Of a stretch of DNA of 64,000 nt, positions 50,401 through 61,201 are shown one piece after another. The position numbers were made by a program, and so were the translations under genes. The stretch lies in assembly GCA_030062745.1 (NCBI GenBank), contig CP099842.1, positions 1,984,001-2,048,000 of the forward strand, read 5' to 3'. Positions within the stretch are counted from its first letter, which is position 1, and every line of letters starts with the position of its first letter. Source of the stretch: Capitulum mitella (taxonomy: Eukaryota; Arthropoda; Thecostraca; Pollicipedomorpha; Pollicipedidae). The notes under the pieces are model-generated. The model was not told the DNA's origin. It was given only the letters and a program-made list of their open reading frames with translations, and did not search any database.

Positions 50401-53400
50401 ATTCGTCGGATCTAAAAGCATTCCGCACCGATATTATTATCACGTGATTGCTGAACCTTATCAGTCATTCGCTGCTGGTCTGCAAATGACGTCCTCACGT
50501 AGCCTGCATAGCAAACATCCCCGCGGTCTGTTGACGCTGCGGATCAAGAGGCCTGTGGGCGGCTCACGAGGAGACATGCATACTCCGGCGCTCTGTCCGG
50601 GCTCTGTGGCCGCGCCAGTGGCGGCCGGGGTCGGACGGGAGCGACCCGCCGCCGGCCGCAGCGCCGCAGGCAATCAGAGCCAGTCCGGGTCCCGGCCGGG
50701 GACCGCCTGTTGTCCGCCGGGCCGGGAGACCGTCCCCCCCCCCTCCCCGGCCGGCCGGGACGGGGGACGGGACTCTGCACCGGGACGGGCCGCTGGCAGC
50801 GGGGAGTCGGCCGGGTCCTAGGTGGTTCCCGTGTAGCTGAACGGCTGCCATGAGATGAGTCTGCGAACCTCCCTCGAGGCCGGTGAGCAGACGCAGGAGA
50901 CCTTAGATCTCCCTTCGACATCCGCGCGGGTACCACAGCACCGCGCATCGCCCGCCGATACCAGACAGCCCGAGGTCGCTGGTACCTGACAGTCCGAGGT
51001 CGCCGGTACCGGACAGCCTAAGGTTGCCGGCACCGAAACGCCCGAGACCGGCGGTACCGGACAGCCTGAGGCCGGTGGTACCGGACAGCCTGAGGCCGGT
51101 GGTACCGGACAGCCTGAGGCCAGCAGTACCGGTCAGACTGCGGCCGCTGGGACCGGACATCCTGAGGCCGCCGGTATCGGACAGCCTGAGGTCGATGGTA
51201 CCGGAAAGTCTGATGCCGTAGTACCGGACAGCCTGGGGCCGGTGGCGGGGACCCGCAGCCCGGCGCAGGAGAGTGACGGGACAGCCGGGCCGCTGCCCGG
51301 CCGGTCGAGCGGCCTGGTCCTCACTCGGCGCGGCTCGACGGCGCAGCGATGAAAAGCCAGTGTTTGACGTCTGCTGCCGGAACAATGCGGACACGTGTGC
51401 CGGGCACCTGTTACAGTGAGGAACACGGGACGGAATCAGCCATTGACCGGATAATCGGAAACGCAGAGAGAGAGCAGGAAATACAGAGCGCCAGCCCCAA
51501 TGGCGGTTTCGCTGATGCAGCGACTAAGTGTGTGTCGCCCACTCTCGCCCTACTGCACCCCGGCCGAAATCGTCTCGACGCCGAGGCTTCCGACCGCGGC
51601 ATCTCAGTCTACAAACAGAGTCGACTTTCGACTCCGGCTCCGCAGTTCTGCGCAAACACGCCCGATTTGAATGGCGCCAGAAGGGCAGCGGCGCTCGTCC
51701 TTCACGGCTGTCGGAGCCGATTCAGCCGATCGGCGCGGCGACCTCCCCGTCGGGCGCGGCGGCAGCGTAAAAACGCCGCCGACGGGACGGCATCGATTTA
51801 ACTGCGCCGGCCCCGCGCCGCGGGCCGGTCCGCGGCAGCGGCGGCGGCGGCGGGCGTCGATAGCGACGAGGTGGGCCGCCGACCGAGTCTGCCCTCGGAC
51901 ATAAACCGGCGGTACTAAACCCTGTCCCGCCGGCCCAGCGGGCGGCAGCCTGGTCTGCCCAGCAAGGGGTAGGCGGTACTAAAACGAGGGCCAGTGATCC
52001 GGCGGGCCCGATAGGCCACCAAGGGGTCGGCGGCATTAAAACAAGGGCCAGTGAATCAGCGTGCAGCAGCCTGGTCTACACAGGAGGGTGGGCGGGCGGT
52101 GCTAAACCCTGCTCTGTCAACCCGGCCCGCGGCAGATCATTGTGTCCAGTGGGGGTTGGCGCAAAACGGGGGCCAGTGGACAGCAGCCTGGTCTGTCTGG
52201 TGATTGGGGTAAGGGTGGTGGTTGTATGTCACGGGCGATAAGGGCTTTGAGCGCACGCCGTCTGGCCGCGGCACCTTAAAAGCGTCACAGTTGTAAATCA
52301 CGCCATTTACCAATAAAGCCCTTGTAAAGTTGACAGGTCGAAAATTTACGGTTTCCGTAGCATATTCATAAAACTTGCGGAAAATGCAGTGCGTCTGTCG
52401 AAGGAAAAGTTGAAGCATTGGGAAGACGCTCGGGCTTTTACGTGCCTCGCGCCCTTATTCTGTTTCGGTGCCCTCAGGGATAGGAGCACTACTGGGCAAC
52501 GTAATCTGGCCGTGCACGGCCATTCCTTCCTGTCATCTTTCCGCAGGGTTCATATTAAATATGGCGGCGAAATGGAGCCAAGAATCGACATCGCCGTTTC
52601 CTAAAACTGCTACAAACTGTGTTAGCCATCAACGTGAACGTTGACTGTCATACGGCGCCGAATTTTCTGTCTCAGGAAATCGTGCTATTTGCTCATGGCT
52701 GCGGTTGAGCCGACATTTATTTTCCTTCCATGACGGGGACTAGCCTCTGCTGTCCCAATGACAGCCAATGACAGTGCACTGTGTGCTAAAAGCCCACTGA
52801 TCGAGGCGTTCACGGCATCCGGTGATCAGCCGTTCAGGAATCGTCCTCCGTACTGACTCGTAGTCGCGTCCGGTCACGTGACTGGATCGCACTTCCCCGC
52901 TAAACGCGACGCAAAGTATGCAGGTCACACGCACCGAAATCGACGGGTCGGTGTCTTGCGCAACGCGAAGGATTTCTTAAAACGTGGGTCAGGTGCACGC
53001 CTTCAGGCTGCGTTATGGGGGTAAGGAATGTGGACTGTGATAGCAATGTCAGACGGTTGTTGCGCATGCTAGCGGAAGCTGACCGTTGGACCGTCAGACC
53101 AGCATTTCGCTATGGTAGAGTTCTTAGACAGTTTAAATGCTCGGTGGCTCAAAATGCAGCAGCGTTGGGAAATGCTTCGGAAGAGTCGGAAAGCCGAATG
53201 CAGAAAAGCTTCATATCTTCAGAAATTTTCCATTCATCCACACCACGTTCCGGAATATTACCAATGTTGTCCATTGAGAAATGGTACATTTTTCCGTAAC
53301 GAAATGAAAATTAGAGGCGGTCTCTTAGTTCCGGGCGAGCCATCATGCAAAACCTGTCGTCTGTGATGCGCATGTCTGTCGGTCGGCCGTCGTGTTTACG

Positions 53401-56400
53401 TTTGCCTGCGGCCGGCCGTGACTCCGTCTTTGTTCGCCCTCAGCTGAGGCGGGCAGAGGAGTCGCTGAAACAGCTCGAGTCCTGCGAGTGCCAGAGGTCG
53501 TGCCACTTCAACAATACATTCCACGCGGACGGCACCAGCTGGATGGACGGGTGCCGCATCTGCGCATGCGTGGTAAGTCGAGACGTGGGCCCGCAAGGTT
53601 ACGGTGTTGGTATGCAGACCCTCAGCCGTCGAAAACAACATCCGTGTATTTGTTTTCTTCAAATACGGCGTTTCTGGTCTTCATTCAAAAGAGAACGGGC
53701 TGGATGATCGCTCAGGACCAGATCTGACCCCGCGTTGGCTGCAGAACCTTCGACGAGTGATTGAACCGTGTCTACGAACGTTTCCTCGGTATATGTTTTG
53801 CTAATGGTTGCGTGCAGTTTTATCTGCGCGGTGTCTGTAAGACGTTCCTTTTTCTCTAAAACGTGTTTTTTCTTCCGTAACCTTGACTATTTTGCCCGTT
53901 TGTCCCGTGCGCTGACACACCAAATTACGCGACGTGCGGTGTGGATGTTTTCAGTCTGATTAAAAATTCGTCTTCAAAACAAATGAGCTGAAACTAAGTT
54001 CATTTTTACTACAAGCAGCAGCTCGCTAATGAGCGGGAAAATGTGACGCAAGAGGAGGGCGACGGACGGACAGAATTTAGCCGGCGCAGGCGCTTTTGAC
54101 CGTGATTGTCCTTGGCGGCGGCCGCTCTGCAAATACGACCCCGTTGTTACCTGGGCTCAAAGCAGGTCATTGCCTCCGCTGTGCTAACGGCGCCGGCGTG
54201 ATAGCGTGTTGACCTACCAGGCGGCGGCGCGTGAAAGTGGTGCAAGCCGGCGGCGCCGCGCCGCGTTTGTCTTCAATCAGGCCACATCCTGCCGGCAGCC
54301 GGGCGCGGCCGGCGCCGGCCGGGCCGCCCGCGGGGCGCCGGGCCGCCGTGTCCAACACGGTCGGCGCCGAGCGCTCCGTCGGCCGGCGATAGGATTAGAA
54401 ACCTCTCTCGCCAGCTGGGCGGGAGGAGACCGGGAAACATCGACCGGGGCGAGCGCGGCGCCGGCCGTCTGAGATTTTACCGCCCGTCCCACTTCCGACC
54501 AGGCTGCGGCGCTTCCTGCGGCCTCGAAGCCGAATTCTCCGCCGACACGTCCGGATGCCGCCCGAGGCAGTTCTGCACGCAAAACAGCGGCTCTGGTCGA
54601 AAACTTGGCCAAGCAGGAAGGTTGACCGGAATGATTTCTTTTCTCTCTCTGCTGGGGATCCGGCCGCGATGTTTCTTCCTCTCGGCACCGACAAAATGCC
54701 GTAATCTTTCTGGAATTGGTCAAAGTGTTTTGGCCCCGGCCGAAATCTTCTAGGCCGCAGCTTTGTTTTTGATAACGTTCGGCGGCTGGGACGTAACCAG
54801 ACTGAGCGGGTCTGGGCAATGTCTGAAATTAACTTGGCAGCAAAGTTTCAAGCGTCTGCAAGTCGGCGTCGGCGGAAGCCAGCTCCTAAAATAGAGGGAA
54901 AATTTCCTCGCGAATGAGACTGATGCGTCACTCTGCGGCTCGTCACAGCGACAGATTTTCTTGACGTCACCAAGAAGTCCATTATGATTATGGTTCAGAC
55001 GAAACGCCATCAAAACAGAGGACCTGAAGTCATCTGACGAAGTTTCTTTAAATGACTTCCCCGCGAATCTTCATTTAACGACGTCACCCGTGTGGCCGGT
55101 CGTCCGTGGATCCCACCCGGAGACCTGTCATTTCACAAAGGTCGCCGGGGTCAGGCGTCCGGCGCCGGCCGGCGCCGAAGGTCGGCCAGGGGTCACGGGC
55201 CGCTCCCGGCATGACGTCACCTGTCTGGGCGGCGGCGCGAGAGCGCCCGGCGCTCGATACGAATCACGGCCCGCCGGCCGGAGGATCACGGATCAACGGT
55301 CCGAGCGCGCGTCCCGGTCGCCGGGTCACGAGCCCGGGCTGTGGGGGAGGGGGAAGGGGGCGTAGACCTGCGGCAGGGTCGGAACCTTCGGGTCTGGTAG
55401 TGCCGCAGTGACCTTATGCAACGCCACGTTCCACGCTGCTATGCAAAATCGCGAAACCTGATGAAAAATGATCCGCGTTGCCCCTGTTTCGGCGCTCACA
55501 CGCCGCACCGGCGCGGCGTCAGCGATTCGCTCCGTGGTCGCCCGGGTTACGGGCAGCCGCCTCTGTCCGGACCGTGTTTCGGCGGCACCGTCACAGGTCG
55601 CGGCGGCGGTCAGACGGACACAATGCGAGACGCCGGCGCCTTTTGTCGCGCGCCGAGCGGCGCCTTTCAGCGCCGGAGTCGACTGAGCCGGCCGTCGGCG
55701 CCTCTCTTTCTCCGCCGACGTGGTCGATGGCAACGGCGCGAGCCCGGGTCTTAGAAGACAATGACACCCGCTGGAAATTTGCACAGCATCGATTTGAAAG
55801 CATTGGCCGGCGCTGCGATCTCTCTTCCCGTCTTGCAGTGCATTTGTTTCGTTTCAGCAAGTCGCTTCGCGTAAAAAACAGCGGCCAAACGGCTTAGGGC
55901 ATCAGTCTACGCTGCCCTCATTTCCTCTCTTAGAAGAAAATTTTGCGCCAGAAAGCAGTCGCCCGCAGTATTTTTAGAGAGGTGGTAAATATCAGGAATC
56001 ACAACCGCATCAGTTTCCCAGTCGCTACCAGACTGCCGCCAATCTGGTCAATGGGCGTCCGATCACCTCATTGATCACCATCCGGCATCCTTTCCTGTTC
56101 TCTCCGCGAGTGGCGCGGGGCGGGGGCGGGGAACACGTCAACGATCGCCCTGCCAGAACCCGTCAGCAGCACGTGGGTTGTCAGGCCGCCAGTTCGGCTG
56201 GGATCATGTGAGAGCTAGACTGGGCTCAGGGCATGTGACTTCCCTTGCAGTGTGACCTTTATCGAAATGTCAGACCTCCCGCTATAGTCTCCAGGAGGCA
56301 GCTAGGGCGAACGATTTGTGATCGAGGCGCTGGCTTGCGAATATCAGGAATGATTTCAGACGCTAGACGAGGAAGTTTTTTTTGTAACGCCAAACTGAAA

Positions 56401-59400
56401 GGTAGCTACTCACCTTCATCCTTCACTGATCACGCCCTTGTTGAACATCTTCTTGTTAAAGACATGCTGCCGGCGTCACAACCTCGGTTCTACCAGTCAT
56501 TACTTACGTAACGTGCCGGGACTTTTACATTCACACAGTTTTAGTTTGCCTGGAACGTTGCAGGGTCAAGGCTCACTGTGAGGCTATTTCTTTGACGCCG
56601 GAAACGCCTGAAGACGGGTGAATCACCTTCACGGCGCCTGTGTTTTAATTTGTAATACTGCCCTCAGACATGCCGGCTGGCGGTAGCCCGCGAGACGCAT
56701 AGGTCATCATGAATCACGCCATTCATATCTGCCGTCGGCAAACACGTTCGAATCAACTGTACCCTGCACGTCCTGCAGGACCGGGTGTTCGTCGTTTGAA
56801 TGGATTCAGAACCTGTCGCTCAGAACATGAACCTGATCGCTGAATTTTTACACCTTGGGTCTGCTTTACTTGGGCAGAGCTGTGATGCAAGGTGATGATG
56901 CACCTGCATTCCTATCTTACTTGACTGCTTGACTTAACACTTGACGTCCGTGGCGTTTCGTGGAAGGTATGGACTTTAAAATGCCTTTTGCATCCTGGCA
57001 ATTTGAAGAGAGTTCCGCTGCTGCCTGTTATCCTCCTGCGGTGTCCAGTCGCCGCCGCCGCCTTCTGGCTGACTGCAGGGGATCTGCCCCGCCACTTCGG
57101 CTGCGGTGGCGTTCTCCAGACCGGCCCGCCCCTACCGGCGCCCAGCAGGGTCCGCCACCCACCGGCGCCCCAGCAGGGTCCGCCCTCGCCGGTACCCCAG
57201 CAGGGTCCGCCCTCCACTCGTGCCCCAGCAGGGTTCACCCCACCGGTGCCTCAGCAAGGTCCGCCCTCACCATCGCCCCAGCAGGGACCGCTCCCACCGG
57301 TGCCCCAGCAGGGTCCGCCCCCACCGGCACCTCAGCAGGGTCCGCCCTCACCGGTACCCCAGCAGGGTTCACCCCACCGGTGCCTCAGCAAGGTCCGCCC
57401 TTACCATCGCCCCAGCAGGGACCGCTCCCACCGGTGCCCCAGCAGGGTCCGCCCCCACCGGCACCTCAGCAGGGTCCGCCCTCACCGGTACCCCAGCAGG
57501 GTTCACCCCACCGGTGCCCCAGCAGGGTCCGTCCCCACCGGTGCCCCAGCAGGGTCCGTCCCCACCGGTGCCCCAGCAGGGTCCGCCCCCACCGGTGCCC
57601 CAGCAGGGTCCGCCCCCACCGGTGCCCCAGCAGGGTCCGCCCCACCGGTGCCCCAGCAGGGTCCGCCTTCGCCGGCGCCCCAGCAGGACGCGCGCGCCGG
57701 CGTCCTTCCCTGCCTGGGCCGAGTATGTCTTGCGGCTCGCGTGACGGGCAATCGAGTGGGCGCTGAGTTCTGACGACGGCAGGTTTAAGGGGGCGGCCAC
57801 CTCCGGCCGGCCGCGCATTACCCGGCCCGTCATGCGCTCGCCGGCCGTCCCGCAGTGGAAACCGGTGTCCGGCATCGATTTCTGCCGCGGAGACGGCCGG
57901 CCGTGGTCGGTCCGATGCGACTCGTGTACTGCGTTTGGGAATGGAATTTGTATGACCCGTGCCAAGGAAGACAGACACATCACGTTTGCTTTTACTTAAT
58001 TTTTCTCGTAGTCCTTCCACAAGAATTGTGCGCAGAACGTATTCGTACTCCTAGAACTGTATTTACTTGCGGGGTTTTTCCCGGATGACGCAAAGGTCAC
58101 CTTCTCTCGAGCCTGACTTGAATAGTGGTAGAGAATAACGCAGATTTCCTCGCTCAAATCCCGTCCGCCCTTTGAAGAAGTTCATCTTTTATGCGAAAAT
58201 AACGGTGGGGAATGCAGCCGTGCAGAAATCTTTAGGGGAATTGAAGTGTGTACGTTGCAACCAACGCAGAGCTCATTCAGAGAGTTTGTTTTCGTCACAG
58301 TTTTTAATGGGCTCTCGATGAATTGTAGGTAATTGATACTGAACAAACGGCGTGCTGAATGAATGTATCAATCCACTCGTACCATTTTGCTGGGCGCTTT
58401 TGATACCGATGCTGAAGATTTTGATACGATAGACACGTGCATTTGGGGATTTCACGTCGCCATAGTCATTGGGAAAAAACTTTTTTACACGTGAACTGAT
58501 TACCGGTACTGGTAGGAATGCTTCATTCCCGCCACTGCATTATGGAAACACTTATGGAAACACGTAGCAGAAACACTTAGAAACACTTATGGAAACACTT
58601 AACATCAGCGTTGTATTTGCGTGTCTTTTAGCGGTGTTTTATACACCCACTGGTGGCCTCGCCCGCGATGCAGAAGTCAACAGCACCGCATGCAATATCA
58701 CGGTTTTTGTTATGAGACCCGTGGCCGTGCCGAATGCCGCGAAAGGTCAGACTGCATTTTGCAGTTCGCACTGATGGCCTCTAACGCCTGCCCGCCGTGT
58801 GTTCACAGAAGGGCGAGGCTAAGTGTCGCCCACTCAAGTGCCCGGCGCTGAACTGCTCCAACCCCATCATCGAGAACGGAGAGTGCTGTCCCAAATGTAA
58901 AGGTGAGTCTGTCGGGCCGGCCGCGGCCTCTGAGCTGTCCGGCGCGTGAGAGCCAGGGGTGTCATCAGACCCGGCACCTGACGCCGTCCGGCCCGCACCG
59001 CGGCCGATTCAGGCCCGGCGTTCGAACGTGAACGGCCGTCGGGCCTGTTTTGATGGCCTCCAATGGGCGTTGAACGGCTCCGGCGCTGTGTTTGTGCCTC
59101 TCCGATTGGTATATCGATGGCCGTTTCCCCGTTATTTGACTGTGAGCCACCGCGAATAGGAAAACAGCCATCGCAGAAAGTTGGAAGGTATCCTGATACG
59201 CGTTTGTGATGGGATTGATTCAATCCTTCTCCATTGTCAGGTATTGCTTTTCTTGCTTCTTACTCCACGCTTTGTATTCCGCGTGAACAAACTCCCCTCT
59301 AGTTGTACAGCTGGTGACCTTGCTACGTCCAGGGACGTAGCTTGTGACCTTGCCGGCGTGACCTTGCCGGTACCGGTACAGCTTGTGACCTTGCTACGTC

Positions 59401-61109
59401 CAGGGACGGGAGGGCCATGCCCCCCCCCCCGAGCCAAACGGTCTGCACTAAATATGTAGCGATTTCGCAGGAATACGTGATAGTGATCATATATATGTTA
59501 CAAAAGCAAACATTATGTGTTTTCCTGTGCGTTGAATATGAGGTAATTGACGTAAAACTGCTGCTTTTTCCCATAAATTTCGCCTTATGCCAGTGGCATA
59601 TGACAAAATTCGACAGTTGCTCCCCCCTGAGAAAAACCCTGGCTACACGCCTGGCCACGTCCAAACAGCAGATTACCAGCCCCTGACATCTTCGCCTGAT
59701 GAGCTCGCTTTGCTTTCTTTTTTTTCTGACCCGGCTATTTAAAGAGACATATTTTAACGTTGTTTCCATGTAGTTCAGCGTAGTAACCACAAATCATGCC
59801 AGACGGGAACCATAATCACTTGTCAGTCACGACGCTAGGAGAAAGACGAACACAGAATGTCTCTCTGCCTGTTTTGGGCATCCTACATATTTTTTACGTT
59901 TTTCAGTAGCAGCATTCATCCAAAGTCTGTCTGCGGCTTGCCTTGATTTACTGGCATTTAAGGCACTGGCTGGTAACTGAACCTTCTCTTGGCGGCCTGC
60001 TGTTTTGTGGCGTGTCTTTTCTAGTCCTGGGTCTCGGGCGAGGCGTTGCGTCCCACGAACATGTTGCGCTGTCATGAACGGTATGCAGGGATTTGCACCG
60101 GCCACAGTGGTGAACGGTGCAAATTTAGTGCGAAATTGTATAAGTGAGCAAAAAAAGTGAAAAACAAGTGCAAATTTCACTTTTTTACATGTGAGCGAGG
60201 CAGTTCCTCGCTCACATGTAAAAACGTGAAGGTCATTGTGCGCGATCCTGGCCCGACAAAGCAGCCAGTTCCTGCCTTCCATCCACCTTTTTCTACGCGA
60301 ATAACAGGAAATGTCCATTACCAGCCCGATTTATTGTGTCAACGTCGACAACGGAAATTCATGCGCGCGCGTTGCGTGCCGGAACATCGTCATTCGTTGC
60401 CAGACAGTGGTCAGCCCTGCCGCCTCCTCTCCAGCCGCCGGCCCACGGCGCCGGTGGTGTGACGATAACGGCGCGGCCGCCGGCCGGCGCACTGCCCGCG
60501 TCACCCGCCTTTGGCAGCCGTCCGAGCGCCGTCCCCTCGGCCGCCGTCGCCGCTAAAACATAACGCGCTGTCGTCACGCGCTGGCGGCCACGTGGCCGGC
60601 GGGGCGCTCCAGGGGGGCGTCTGCCCGGAGACCCGCCCACTGAGCAGACTCCGCTCGCCGCCGCGTGACCTCCGGGCCCGGGGCTGCCCGGGTCAGCCGC
60701 GGTACTGGAGGACGCCGCGGCACGTCTGTGGCTGACCTTTGCGATCCTCGGGGGATCGGCGCCGCGTCATAGAGTCGGAGGTCCGATATGGTCGAGACTG
60801 GCCGGGATCGGCGCCGCGTCAGAGGGTCGGAAGGTCCGATATGGGCGAGACTGGCCGGAATCGGCGCCGCTAGTACAAGATTGACCCCGCTGAAGTTGCT
60901 CGTCGCTGTCGTTTGGCCGGTTTCTTTTTACCCAGCCGCTTTGTCTTATTTTCACCCATTTGTACCCCTGTGGTACGGTGACCAATTTAACAACGACAGT
61001 ACCTTCGACAGTCGTAGTTTCGTGCTTTTGCTGACCGATGTGGCTCTTTTTGCATTTCATTTGGATTTTGGTGCCCATGATGTTTTTCTCCTTTCTCCCC
61101 CCTCTCTTT

Positions 61110-61201
<92 letters not shown>

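Larger units (their letters stand above)
47889..53443 (+). other. NELL: NELL intron 6, 5.6 kb
   Basis: A phase 0 intron holding the 24-bp array, the CAGCCTGGTCTG repeat and a GC-rich block at 49075-49370. The remainder is unremarkable. Confidence 0.9.
53573..58808 (+). other. NELL: NELL intron 7, 5.2 kb
   Basis: A phase 0 intron holding the 27-bp array, GC-rich blocks at 54180-54560 and 55140-55700, and the GGAAACACTTAT repeats. No nested gene is recognised. Confidence 0.9.

Noticed and set aside
50903..51394. 163-codon minus-strand frame with an 8-residue Gly-Leu-Arg-Leu-Ser repeat
   Set aside because: A 24-bp minisatellite keeps any stop-free frame open. There is no signal peptide, domain or splice structure.
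56695..56770. GTTCGAATC B-box-like motif
   Set aside because: No matching A box or cloverleaf arms could be found around it.
57106..57773. Overlapping Pro-Gln-Gly and Gly-Trp-rich frames of more than 200 codons
   Set aside because: They arise from a 27-bp minisatellite with no stops in the forward frames. The higher-order unit shifts frame, and the region lies inside an intron of the same-strand NELL gene.
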